Shown here: positions 33,269-41,924 of the stretch, piece after piece
Numbering within the stretch: position 1 is the first letter of the stretch
Layout: every line of letters begins with the position of its first letter
From: Rhizobiales bacterium Ga0077537
GTDB taxonomy: Bacteria > Pseudomonadota > Alphaproteobacteria > Rhizobiales > Hyphomicrobiaceae
Direction: 5' to 3'
Length of the DNA: 64,000 nucleotides
Assembly (NCBI GenBank): GCA_001464955.1
Contig: LNEM01000021.1
Coordinates: 62,001-126,000, forward strand
Notes under the pieces: model-generated
Database searches by the model: none
Seen by the model: the letters and a program-made list of their open reading frames with translations, nothing else
Told to the model about the DNA's origin: nothing
Translations under genes and position numbers: made by a program

Positions 33269-33883
33269 ATGCGCCCGCTGCTCGACATCTTCTACCCGAT
33301 CGTCCCGGACCTCGCGTGGATGGAGCGTCTGGTGCCGCTCGGCGTCCGCACCATCCAGTTGCGCCTGAAGGATGCGTCCCCCGCCGAGGTGAGACGCCAG
33401 ATCGAGGGCAGCCTCGCGCTTTGCCGGCGCCATGGCTGCCAGCTCATCGTCAACGACTACTGGCGCGAAGCCATCGCGCTCGGCGCCGATTTCCTTCATC
33501 TGGGCCAGGAGGACCTCGCCGAAGCCGACATCGCGGCGATCAAGGCCGCCGGCATCCGCCTCGGCATCTCGACCCACAGCCACGACGAACTCGCCATCGC
33601 CCTGGCCGCAAAGCCGGATTACATCGCGCTTGGTCCCATCTACGAGACGAAGCTGAAGGCCATGGCGTGGCAGCCCCAGGGGCTCGAGCGCATCACGGAT
33701 TGGAAATCCCGGATCGGCAACCTGCCGTTGTGCTGCATCGGCGGCATCACGCCCGAGCGGGCCCCCGGCGTCGTGGCGGCGGGCGCGGACAGCGTGGCCG
33801 TGATCACCGATTTCTTCACCCACCCCGATCCGGAGGCCCGTGTCCGCGATTGGCTGGCCTGGGCTCGCCGCCGATCACCCTGA
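33269..33883 (+). CDS. thiE: thiamine phosphate synthase ThiE
   Basis: Joins the thiazole and pyrimidine moieties into thiamine monophosphate. This 204-residue TIM barrel shows TIQLRLKD (the QLR motif), the metal-binding region LIVNDYWREAIALGADFLHLGQED, and LGISTHSHDEL and GPIYETKLK in the expected order. The C-terminal CCIGGIT and DSVAVITDF complete the phosphate-binding part. It lies 4 bases after thiG, so translation is probably coupled. Confidence 0.94.
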   Translation: MRPLLDIFYPIVPDLAWMERLVPLGVRTIQLRLKDASPAEVRRQIEGSLALCRRHGCQLIVNDYWREAIALGADFLHLGQEDLAEADIAAIKAAGIRLGISTHSHDELAIALAAKPDYIALGPIYETKLKAMAWQPQGLERITDWKSRIGNLPLCCIGGITPERAPGVVAAGADSVAVITDFFTHPDPEARVRDWLAWARRRSP

Positions 33884-33981
33884 GACCGGAGCAAAGCTCC
33901 GCCATACTGGCAAAGATCGATCGCGACCCGGCTTGTTTGTGACAGTTTAATGTCGCAGTTTCCGGGCGTTCGGGAGCGGTG

Positions 33982-34947
33982 ATGGCGTACAGATTCAAAC
34001 TGAAGGATGACCTGCGCGAAGGCGTCAGGCGGATTGCGCGCGATCAGATCGACGCGGCGCTGAAGCGGCCGCACGAGGGTGCCGACCGCGCGGTCTGGGT
34101 GCATGAAACGCGGAAGGCGATGAAGCGCATCCGGGCTCTGCTGCGGTGCGTGCGGAGCGGTCTCGCCCCCGGGGTCTGGCGCTCCGAGAACGACGCGGCC
34201 CGCGCCATCGCCCGTGAACTCTCCGCGCTCCGCGACAGGGACGTCATGCACGCCACCCTGGCCGACCTGCGTGGCACGGACGGCAAGGCGCTGGACGAGG
34301 CCATCGACTGGTTCGCCGAGCGCCTGTCGCGACCCCGCAAGCCAAAGCGCGCGGCTCCCGACACCCCATCGCCCGAAGACCTCGTCGCGGACGCGATCAA
34401 GGCCCTGAAGTCGGCCCGCCGGCGGCTCTCGCGCCTCGAGGTGTCGGGCACGCTCGCCGATGTGGTTGCGGACGGTCTCGCCACCTCCCAGCGCAAGGGA
34501 CGCGAGGCCCTGGCCCACATCGAGGCCGATCCGTCCGACGAGAATGTCCATGAACTCCGCAAGGCCGTGCAGATCTACCAGCGCCATCAGGCACTGGTCG
34601 TCGCGGCGTGGCCCGCCCGGCAATCCGCGAGGATCGCGTCGGCCAAGGAATTGGCCGAAATGCTCGGCAAGGCCCAGGACCTGATCGTGCTGGCCGACGC
34701 CGTGCGCGCCACCCGGGCGACCGGATCGGCACGGGAGCATGCCGCCTGCCTCCGCCGCGCCTGTCGCGAGCGGCTGGCCGCGCTTCGCGCCATGGCGATC
34801 CCCATGGCGGCGCGCCTCTTCGCCATTCCGCCGAAAGCGGCCGGCGTCGAATTCGCGGCGAGCTGGCACGCCACAGTCGCCGAGGCGCACGCGGCCGCCG
34901 AGGTCGAGCAGCCGGACGCGGCCGAGGCACCAGCGCCGCGCGCCTGA
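33982..34947 (+). CDS. CHAD-domain protein (predicted polyphosphate-binding)
   Basis: A 321-residue, mostly helical protein formed by the two four-helix halves of the CHAD domain. The conserved basic helices are VHETRKAMKRIRALLR near residue 40 and VHELRKAVQIYQRHQ near residue 195. CHAD domains bind inorganic polyphosphate through these Lys, Arg and His residues and associate with polyphosphate granules. No CYTH (triphosphatase) domain is fused or adjacent. The start chosen is the ATG at 33982. The GTG one codon earlier is possible, with GGGAG upstream of both. The C-terminal tail is Ala/Glu-rich. Confidence 0.9.
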   Translation: MAYRFKLKDDLREGVRRIARDQIDAALKRPHEGADRAVWVHETRKAMKRIRALLRCVRSGLAPGVWRSENDAARAIARELSALRDRDVMHATLADLRGTDGKALDEAIDWFAERLSRPRKPKRAAPDTPSPEDLVADAIKALKSARRRLSRLEVSGTLADVVADGLATSQRKGREALAHIEADPSDENVHELRKAVQIYQRHQALVVAAWPARQSARIASAKELAEMLGKAQDLIVLADAVRATRATGSAREHAACLRRACRERLAALRAMAIPMAARLFAIPPKAAGVEFAASWHATVAEAHAAAEVEQPDAAEAPAPRA

Positions 34948-35034
34948 GACGAAAGCCGTAGCCGCGGCACTGGACGATCCGGTGGCGATCGTCGCACTCT
35001 CCGGTGAACGCAATCCCCAAGCACCGGAGCATCC

Positions 35035-35976
35035 ATGGCGGACCTGTCCTCGTTCGGCCTCGACGTCGGCATCTACGGCCCCCTCGCCCTCCCCGGCCCG
35101 ATCATCGAGCTGACTCGCCTCGCCGAGGATCTCGGCTTCGCATCCGTGTGGGTCGCGGACCACGTCGCGTTTCCGGCCTCGTTCGCCTCCAAGTACCCCT
35201 ATGCCAAGGAGGGCGATTTCCCCACCCGCCTCGACGACCCGCTGATGGAGCCGATCGCCACCCTCGGCGTGCTCGCCGGCGCAACGAAGCGGGTCCGCCT
35301 CGGCACTGCCGTTCTCGTCATGGCCTACCGCAATCCCCTGCTGCAGGCCCGCATGCTGGTCACGCTCGACCAGCTTTCCGGCGGCCGCATCGTGCTGGGC
35401 GCCGGCGTCGGCTGGCTGGAGGAGGAGTTCGAGGCCCTCGGCTTCAAGGACTTCAAGCGACGCGGCAAGGCGACCGACGAGGCCATCGAGATCTTCAAGG
35501 CCGTGGCGAAGGGCGGCGAGGTCGGCTACGCGGGCGAGATCTACCAGTTCGATCCCGTCATCTCGGCGCCCGGCTCGCTCCAGCGTCCCCATCCGCCGGT
35601 GATGATCGGTGGCGTCGAGGACCCGGCCCTGCGCCGCGTCGTCCGCCACGGTAGCGGCTGGCTCGCCGTCTCGCTCGGCGAGCAGCGCCTCGTGGAACGT
35701 GTGGCGCGCCTCCGCCAGATCGCATCCGATCAGGGGCGCGACATGGCGAGCATCGCCCTGTCGTTCAAGATCTTCGTCAGCATCGGCGCCGCCAAGCGGA
35801 ACCGCGACGACGAGCGCGAGCCCGGCACCGGAACGCCCGCCGAGATCATCGGCGACCTGAAGCGCATCCGCGATCTGGGCTTCGGCGAAATCGTGGTCCG
35901 GTCACGCGGCGCCACGCTCGCCGAGACCCGCGAACAGATCGAGCGCTTCGTCGGCGAGATCGTGCCCAAGGTCTAG
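35035..35976 (+). CDS. LLM-class (luciferase-like) flavin-dependent oxidoreductase
   Basis: A 313-residue TIM-barrel enzyme of the luciferase-like monooxygenase superfamily. Typical blocks are LAEDLGFASVWVADHV, RLGTAVLVMAYRNPL, LDQLSGGRIVLGAGVGW and RPHPPVMIGG, in order. Members use FMN or F420 as cofactor, and automated calls often say F420-dependent, but the sequence alone does not settle the cofactor or substrate. It ends 2 bases from the convergent O-antigen ligase gene. Confidence 0.9.
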   Translation: MADLSSFGLDVGIYGPLALPGPIIELTRLAEDLGFASVWVADHVAFPASFASKYPYAKEGDFPTRLDDPLMEPIATLGVLAGATKRVRLGTAVLVMAYRNPLLQARMLVTLDQLSGGRIVLGAGVGWLEEEFEALGFKDFKRRGKATDEAIEIFKAVAKGGEVGYAGEIYQFDPVISAPGSLQRPHPPVMIGGVEDPALRRVVRHGSGWLAVSLGEQRLVERVARLRQIASDQGRDMASIALSFKIFVSIGAAKRNRDDEREPGTGTPAEIIGDLKRIRDLGFGEIVVRSRGATLAETREQIERFVGEIVPKV

Positions 35977-35978
35977 GC

Positions 35979-37313
35979 TTAGGCGCGTCTCGCCTCACTC
36001 GCCCTGATGGCATCTATGGCGATGGCCATCAGGATTGCCCACATTCCGAACGCAGCCATGAACCACGGCTGCCACATGCCCCACGTGAACGCGGCCATGA
36101 CGGCGCTGGCGACGAAGCCGGCGAAGAGCAGCGGCTGCGCCACCACGGGCAGTTGCGCCAGAAGCCTGAGAACGCCGAGACCGATGGCGAGCAGAAGCAG
36201 CGCCCCGACCGCCCCGAGTTCGTACCACGTCTGCAGGTACAGATTGTGCGCATGCCGCCCCGTGCGCTGCGGGTAGAAGTTTCCATCCTGGCGCTGCGCC
36301 GTCGTGGCGGCTTCCTCGTCGAGTGGCTTGGTCGAGCCGATGCCGATGCCGAGGATCGGCGCCTTGGCGATGTTCTCCGCCGTCACGTCCCACAGCACGA
36401 CCCTGTTGCGCGCCGTGCGCGGCAGCCAGCTCGCCTGATGCAGCCCCGCCTTGTGCAGCCCGTCGACGATCGGCACCATGAAGAGCGCGGCAATCACCCA
36501 CCCGGCGGCAACCATGACGCGCAGCGCCCGCATCATGACGGTACCGAGCGACATGGCGAGCACGACGCAGCTTCCAGCCACGAGCGCCACCATCGATGTC
36601 TCGTGCTCGGAGTGGAACACGGCAACGGCCGTGACGATCACCAGCGCGATGACCGGCACCCGCGCGGCTTCGCGCCCGAGACGCGCCCGAACGATGAGCA
36701 GCGTCGGCCACAGCAGCATGATCAGGAGGCCGAGGTTCCGGTTCAGCGTGTAGAGGCCGATGTCCGTCACCCACCCGTCCGTCACGCGGGCATGCTTCGG
36801 CGACGGCCTGAGGAACGGCAGCACGGAGGTGACGAACCGCCGGATCGGCTGGCCGAGCGCGGTTTCCACCGCGAGAAACAGGGCGCCGACACCGATGGCG
36901 ATGAGCACGCCGCGCCCCAGTTGCTCCCGCGCCTCGTCATCGAGGGTTTCCAGCGCATGCGACACGCCGATCGCCAGCGCCGAAAGGGCAGTAAAGAGCG
37001 CCGCCCGTCCGAGCGCCTCGATCGGATCGACGGACCACAGCGCGTTCGCGAACAGGTAGCACGCCGTCACGGCGAGCACCGCCACCAGCGGCGTGACCGG
37101 GACGCTGCCTGACCGGATCGCCCGAAGTCCCGCGATGAGGATCGGCACGCCGACCATCAGCACCGTCCCGGGTGTCATCATGGGGACGACCAGCGCCACC
37201 AGAATGCCGGCCAGCGCAAATCCGCCGAGCACACTCGGATGCACGGTCGCAGCAGCGGCTTCGGCCGCGGGCGTGTCGTTATGCACGTGGATCACAAGCC
37301 CGTTTTCAGACAC
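35979..37313 (-). CDS. O-antigen ligase / polymerase family membrane protein
   Basis: A 444-residue protein with about 12 hydrophobic segments. The large periplasmic loop contains RHAHNLYLQTWYELG, the signature of the Wzy_C/O-antigen ligase domain in which the His is catalytic. Such proteins transfer polymerised O-antigen to lipid A-core, or polymerise it. No other polysaccharide gene is beside it apart from the distant FkbM methyltransferase. The start is uncertain: a GTG at 37313 gives a short soluble tail before the first helix, while longer readings would run into the promoter of the divergent peptidase gene. Confidence 0.85.
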   Translation of the reverse strand: MSENGLVIHVHNDTPAAEAAAATVHPSVLGGFALAGILVALVVPMMTPGTVLMVGVPILIAGLRAIRSGSVPVTPLVAVLAVTACYLFANALWSVDPIEALGRAALFTALSALAIGVSHALETLDDEAREQLGRGVLIAIGVGALFLAVETALGQPIRRFVTSVLPFLRPSPKHARVTDGWVTDIGLYTLNRNLGLLIMLLWPTLLIVRARLGREAARVPVIALVIVTAVAVFHSEHETSMVALVAGSCVVLAMSLGTVMMRALRVMVAAGWVIAALFMVPIVDGLHKAGLHQASWLPRTARNRVVLWDVTAENIAKAPILGIGIGSTKPLDEEAATTAQRQDGNFYPQRTGRHAHNLYLQTWYELGAVGALLLLAIGLGVLRLLAQLPVVAQPLLFAGFVASAVMAAFTWGMWQPWFMAAFGMWAILMAIAIDAIRASEARRA

Positions 37314-37406
37314 TATCGCGGAGCGTTTTGAACCGCAGCCGACCGTACCTACCCCGCCGGATGGGGTCAAAGGTTGCCGCTGCCGCATCCCCGGAGAAAT
37401 GACGCC

Positions 37407-38543
37407 GTGCTGAGCGAAAGCCTGTTCGACGCCGAGGAGATCATTGCCGGCCTGCTGCCCTGGGTCCGCTGCGAAAGCCCGACCCACGACACGGCCGGCG
37501 TCAACCGCATGATGGATCTGGCATCAGCCGATCTGGCACGCCTCGGCGCCGAAATCGAGCGCACGCCCGGACGCGACGGCTTCGGCGACATCGTCGTCGG
37601 CCGCATGGGCGGCACGGAGCCGACCAACTCCGCCGGCATCCTGATCCTGTCGCACCTCGACACGATCCACATGGCGGGCACCGCCGAGGGCCGCCTCCCG
37701 ATCCGCCGCGACGGCGACCGCTACTACGGCCCCGGCATCTACGACATGAAGGGCGGCGTCCGCATCGCCATGCACGCCCTGGACGTGCTGCGCCGCGCCG
37801 GCACCGCGCCACGCCTGCCGGTCTCGTTCATGCTCGTGCCCGACGAAGAAGTGGGCAGCCCCTCGTCGCGCGAGGCGATCGAGGCCGAGGCGCGCCGCCA
37901 CAAGTACGTGCTGGTGACGGAGCCCTGCAAGAACGGCGTCGTGGTCACCGGCCGCTTCGCCTTCCAGCGCTTCTGGGTGACGACCTACGGCCGCCCGGCC
38001 CACGCCGGCGCCACCAATCGCCAGGGCCGCAGCGCCATCCGCGCCATGGCGTCCCTGATCGACCGCATCGAGCGGATGACGGATTTCGACCGCGGCATGA
38101 CCTTCTCCGTCGGCACAATCTCCGGCGGCACCTTCGTCAACGTCATGCCCATCGAGTGCCGGGCCCAGGTGCTCACGGTCGCCCCGACCGAGGCCATCTT
38201 CGACGAGGTCTTCGCCCTCATGAAAGGCCTCGAGAGCGAGGAGGACGGCGTCCGGGTGGTGGTCGAGCGCGGGCCGGTTCGGCCCCTGTGGCAGCCACAT
38301 CGCGAGACCATGTCATTGTTCGAGAAGGCCCACGGTATCGCCGCCGGGCTCGGCTTCGAGCTGCGCCACGGCTCGTTCGGCGGCGGCAGCGACGGCAATT
38401 TCACCGGCGCCCTCGGAGTTGCCACCCTCGACGGGCTCGGCGTCGACGGGGCCGGCGCCCACACCTTCGAGGAGCACCTGCTCGTGTCGTCCCTCATCCC
38501 CCGGTGCCGCCTCTTCGCCGAGCTGTTGCGCACGCTCACCTGA
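37407..38543 (+). CDS. M20-family metallopeptidase (glutamate carboxypeptidase-like)
   Basis: A 378-residue cytoplasmic hydrolase of peptidase family M20. The di-zinc ligands are visible in LSHLDTIH, the bridging Asp in GIYDMKGG, the catalytic and metal Glu pair in VPDEEVGSP, and the C-terminal His in HTFEEHLL. The dimerisation domain sits in the middle (GRPAHAGATNRQGRSAI). Relatives remove C-terminal Glu from folate or peptides, but the substrate is open. The GTG start at 37407 has GGAG 10 bases upstream. It is divergent from the O-antigen ligase. Confidence 0.88.
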   Translation: MLSESLFDAEEIIAGLLPWVRCESPTHDTAGVNRMMDLASADLARLGAEIERTPGRDGFGDIVVGRMGGTEPTNSAGILILSHLDTIHMAGTAEGRLPIRRDGDRYYGPGIYDMKGGVRIAMHALDVLRRAGTAPRLPVSFMLVPDEEVGSPSSREAIEAEARRHKYVLVTEPCKNGVVVTGRFAFQRFWVTTYGRPAHAGATNRQGRSAIRAMASLIDRIERMTDFDRGMTFSVGTISGGTFVNVMPIECRAQVLTVAPTEAIFDEVFALMKGLESEEDGVRVVVERGPVRPLWQPHRETMSLFEKAHGIAAGLGFELRHGSFGGGSDGNFTGALGVATLDGLGVDGAGAHTFEEHLLVSSLIPRCRLFAELLRTLT

Positions 38544-38605
38544 GGCAGAGTGCCGCCAGCCTGGAACAATTCCAATTCCGGCGCTCAGGCTTTATATGAC
38601 CGATC

Positions 38606-39655
38606 ATGCAGCGCAACATGCCAAGTCAGCGGCCGGCGAGCTGGCCGACCAACCACCCCGACGTGCCTCTCGGCCGCGTCGGCGTCCTTTTGCTCAATCT
38701 CGGCACGCCCGATGCCACCGACTACTGGTCGATGCGCCGCTACCTGAAGCAGTTCCTCTCGGACCCCCGCGTCATCGAGGAGCCGCGGTGGAAGTGGTGG
38801 CCGATCCTGAATTTCATCATCCTGACGGTACGCCCCGGCCCCAAGGGCCGCGACTACGACAGCATCTGGAACAAGGAGCGGAACGAAGGCCCGCTGAAGA
38901 CCATCACGCGTTCGCAGGCAGAAAAGCTTGCCGAGGCGCTGAAGGCGCTGCCGAACGTCGTCGTCGACTGGGGCATGCGCTACGCCAATCCCTCGACCGC
39001 GTCCCGCATCGACGCCCTCCAGAAGGCCGGCTGTGACCGCATTCTGCTGGTACCGCTCTATCCCCAGTATGCCGCCGCCACCACGGCCACCGCCGCCGAC
39101 GAGGCCTTCCGCCATCTCATCACCATGCGCTGGCAACCGGCCGTCCGTGTGGCCCCGCCGTGGCATGACGATCCGGTCTACGTCGACGCGCTCGCCAACT
39201 CCGTCCGGGAAAGCCTCGCGAAGCTTTCCTTCGAGCCCGAGAAGATCATCGCCACCTTCCACGGCATGCCGGAGAAATACCTGCTGCAGGGCGATCCCTA
39301 CCACTGCCAGTGCATGAAGACGTCACGCCTCGTCCGCGAGCGCCTCGGCCTTTCGCCCGACCGATGGCTGACGACCTTCCAGTCCCGCTTCGGCAACGAC
39401 CCCTGGCTCCAGCCCTACACCGACGAGACGGTGGAGCGGCTGGCGAAGTCCGGCGTCAAGCGCCTCGCGCTGATCGCCCCCGGCTTCTCCGCCGACTGCC
39501 TCGAGACGCTCGAGGAACTCGACGTCGAGAACCGCGAGATCTTCGTCGAGCACGGCGGCACCGACTTCGCCTACATCCCGGCACTCAACGACAGCGACGA
39601 CGGCATGCGCGTCATCGAGGCGGTCGTGCGCCGCGAGTTGTCGGGCTGGGTGTGA
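38606..39655 (+). CDS. hemH: ferrochelatase
   Basis: Inserts Fe(II) into protoporphyrin IX, the last step of haem synthesis, at the inner membrane face. In this 349-residue protein the iron/proton-handling His is His219 in IIATFHGMPEKYLLQGDPYH, and the conserved Glu is Glu300 in GFSADCLETLEE. The N-terminal VGVLLLNLGTPDA is the family start motif. The CQC motif just after the HGMPE block recalls metal-site cysteines seen in some ferrochelatases, but a cluster is not proven. No strong ribosome site precedes the ATG chosen. Confidence 0.96.
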   Translation: MQRNMPSQRPASWPTNHPDVPLGRVGVLLLNLGTPDATDYWSMRRYLKQFLSDPRVIEEPRWKWWPILNFIILTVRPGPKGRDYDSIWNKERNEGPLKTITRSQAEKLAEALKALPNVVVDWGMRYANPSTASRIDALQKAGCDRILLVPLYPQYAAATTATAADEAFRHLITMRWQPAVRVAPPWHDDPVYVDALANSVRESLAKLSFEPEKIIATFHGMPEKYLLQGDPYHCQCMKTSRLVRERLGLSPDRWLTTFQSRFGNDPWLQPYTDETVERLAKSGVKRLALIAPGFSADCLETLEELDVENREIFVEHGGTDFAYIPALNDSDDGMRVIEAVVRRELSGWV

Positions 39656-39699
39656 GCGGGCTAGGCTTCCCCGTCACTCCCGACGAGAGGAAGCCCCCC

Positions 39700-40083
39700 A
39701 TGACCAAGATCGAGCGTCATCTGCTGCCCGAGCTCCGGAAGCCCGTCAGCCATTTCTGCCATGTGACGAAGGCCGGCCCCGTCGTCTGGGTCTCCGGCCT
39801 CGTCGGCGAGGCGCCGGACGGCTCAATCCCGGAATCGACCGTCGATCAGTTCGAGCACGCCATGAACGCGCTAGATGTTTGCCTGAAGGCCGTCGGCGCC
39901 GGCCCCGAGCACGTGACCAAGGTCCAGATCTTCATGACCGACATCACCGAGCGCCCGCTGATCAACCCGCGACGCATCGCCTATTTCGGTGAGCACCTGC
40001 CGGCCTCGACTCTGGTCGAGGTGAAGGGCCTCGTCGACCCCCGCATGAAGGTCGAGATCGAGTGCCAGGCCTACGTGGGGTGA
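39700..40083 (+). CDS. RidA/YjgF-family protein
   Basis: A 127-residue trimeric-fold protein of the Rid family, whose main members deaminate reactive enamines and imines. Blocks present are VWVSGLVGEAPDGSIP, EHVTKVQIFMTDI, LINPRRIAYFGEHLPASTLV and the C-terminal KVEIECQAYVG. An Arg pair lies in NPRR, but whether the canonical catalytic Arg is retained cannot be judged without an alignment. It is 44 bases downstream of hemH on the same strand and is possibly co-transcribed. Confidence 0.88.
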   Translation: MTKIERHLLPELRKPVSHFCHVTKAGPVVWVSGLVGEAPDGSIPESTVDQFEHAMNALDVCLKAVGAGPEHVTKVQIFMTDITERPLINPRRIAYFGEHLPASTLVEVKGLVDPRMKVEIECQAYVG

Positions 40084-40107
40084 AGCCGGGGACCAGCGCG
40101 CGACTGC

Positions 40108-40140
40108 GGCGGGCAACGTGACAAAGTCACTGTGCCCGCC
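40108..40140. terminator. long hairpin after the RidA-like gene
   Basis: GGCGGGCA (40108-40115) pairs with TGCCCGCC (40133-40140), and inside it GTGAC pairs with GTCAC around a 3-base loop. No T-run follows on either strand, so it may be a terminator of the stem-only kind or a protein-binding palindrome. Confidence 0.4.
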
Positions 40141-40195
40141 GTCGAATGCGCGCAACGTTGAGTTCCTGCTTTTCGTTCGTTCGACGAGGCCCCGC

Positions 40196-40987
40196 ATGCA
40201 TCGTTACAGTTTGGCTCTGGCTGCTCTGGCCTCAGCGCTTTCCGTGCCGGTCACGCACGCCCAGGACAAGCCGGCCGATCACGGCTCCTCGTTGCAGGTC
40301 TTCGTCCATGGCGCGCCGGACGCACCGTCCCGCGCCTGGACGCTCGCAGCCGGCGGCCGCATCTACGATACGTGGTGGGACGCCCTCGATCGCAAGAAGC
40401 CCAAGGTGACCAACCCCGCGTATCCGGCAGAGGGCAAGCGTTCGGGCGCCACCACATGGCGTTGCGTCGAATGCCACGGCTGGGATTACAAGGGTAAGGA
40501 CGGCGTGCAGGGCAAGGACCAGCCCATGGGCGAACGCTACAGCGGCGTCAAAGGTATTCGCGGCGCCCAGCGCATGACGCCCGCGGCCATCGCAAAAATG
40601 ATGCGGAGCCCCCCGCACAACTATACGCCCGAGATGATCACCGACGACGAAATGCTGCGCCTCGCGGCGTTCGTCCGTTCCGGCCAGCACGACGCGGACA
40701 AGGTCATCGACCGCAAGACCGGCGTCGTCAAAGGCAACATCAAGCGCGGCGCGGAACTCTATCAGACGACCTGCGCCGCCTGCCACGGCCACGACGGCAA
40801 GGCGCTGAACTGGGGTACACCCGAGAAGCCCGGCTTCATCGGCACCGAGGCCAAGGCCCTGCCCTGGGAAGTGCTGCACAAAATTCGGAACGCCCATCCG
40901 GGCGCCGCGATGATCAATCTGCGCGCATTCCCGTTGCAGGACGCGATCGACACCTTGGCCTACGCGCAAACGCTGCCGGAGAAGTAA
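40196..40987 (+). CDS. periplasmic dihaem c-type cytochrome
   Basis: A 263-residue protein with a signal peptide (YSLALAALASALSVPVTHAQ) and two haem c attachment motifs, CVECH at residues 90-94 and CAACH at 193-197. It is thus two cytochrome c domains in tandem. Candidate axial Met residues are in GERYSGVKG... QRM and AAMINL, not assigned with certainty. The first domain has an unusual tryptophan-rich lead-in (YDTWWDALD). An electron-transfer role in the periplasm is expected, but no partner oxidase or dehydrogenase is adjacent. Confidence 0.9.
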   Translation: MHRYSLALAALASALSVPVTHAQDKPADHGSSLQVFVHGAPDAPSRAWTLAAGGRIYDTWWDALDRKKPKVTNPAYPAEGKRSGATTWRCVECHGWDYKGKDGVQGKDQPMGERYSGVKGIRGAQRMTPAAIAKMMRSPPHNYTPEMITDDEMLRLAAFVRSGQHDADKVIDRKTGVVKGNIKRGAELYQTTCAACHGHDGKALNWGTPEKPGFIGTEAKALPWEVLHKIRNAHPGAAMINLRAFPLQDAIDTLAYAQTLPEK

Positions 40988-41072
40988 AGACTTCGACACC
41001 GGCGCGCTTGTCCGCTTGGCATGGAGCGGCGCGCCGGCTTAGCCTCCCCGAGTCGATACAGGGAGGCAGGCG

Positions 41073-41924
41073 ATGCGCTGGACGATCGGAGACGTGACCG
41101 TCACCAAGGTGGTGGAACTGGAGACCACGGGCGGCAGCCGGTTCATCCTGCCCGACGCCAGCCCCGAGGCGATCCGGCCGATCTCCTGGCTGATCCCCCA
41201 TTTCGCGGACGAGATGGGCAAGCTCAAGATGAGTATCCACGCCCTCATCGTCGAGACGCCCACACTCATCATCATGGTCGACACCTGCCTCGGCAACGAC
41301 AAGCAGGGCCGCCGCGTTCCGACCTGGAATGAGCGCCAGGGCCGCTTCCTCGCCGACATCGCCGAGGCCGGCTACCCGGCCGACAAGATCGATGTCGTCA
41401 TGTGCACGCACCTCCACGTCGATCACGTCGGCTGGAACACGATACTCGTCGACGGCAAATGGGTGCCGACCTTCCCGAAGGCCCGCTACGTCTTCGGCCG
41501 CAAGGAGTTCGAGCACTGGGCCCACCAGACCGAGGCTGAGCACATGCTGACCGTGTTCGCCGACAGCGTGCAGCCGATCGTCGATGCCGGGCTCCACGAG
41601 CTGGTCGAGGCCGACCACCGGCTGTGCCCTGAGGTCCGCTTCTTGCCGAGCCACGGCCACTCGCCAGGCCATTGCAGCGTCATGATCGAATCGAAGGGCG
41701 AGCAGGCCCTGATCACCGGCGATTTCGCCCACCACCCCTGCCAGTTCGCGCGTCCCGAGTTGTGTTCGGCCGCCGATTTCGACCGCGCCGAGGGCGAGGC
41801 GACCCGCCGCCGCCTGCTGGGCGAGTTGGCGGGAACCCCGGTCCTCGTCATCGGCACTCACTTCGCCGGCCCGACGGCCGGCCGTGTCGTCGCCGACGGA
41901 AACGCTTGGAAAATGCTTGTCTGA
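41073..41924 (+). CDS. metallo-beta-lactamase-fold hydrolase
   Basis: A 283-residue cytoplasmic hydrolase. The zinc-binding signature is CTHLHVDHVGWNT (H-x-H-x-D-H), with the further ligands in SHGHSPGHCSV, the bridging Asp in LITGDFAHHP and a C-terminal His in VIGTHFAGPT. The length and motif spacing resemble quorum-quenching lactonase and AttM-type enzymes, but many members have other substrates. Its end overlaps the start of the adenylate cyclase gene, so the two are likely co-translated, an association worth noting. Confidence 0.88.
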   Translation: MRWTIGDVTVTKVVELETTGGSRFILPDASPEAIRPISWLIPHFADEMGKLKMSIHALIVETPTLIIMVDTCLGNDKQGRRVPTWNERQGRFLADIAEAGYPADKIDVVMCTHLHVDHVGWNTILVDGKWVPTFPKARYVFGRKEFEHWAHQTEAEHMLTVFADSVQPIVDAGLHELVEADHRLCPEVRFLPSHGHSPGHCSVMIESKGEQALITGDFAHHPCQFARPELCSAADFDRAEGEATRRRLLGELAGTPVLVIGTHFAGPTAGRVVADGNAWKMLV

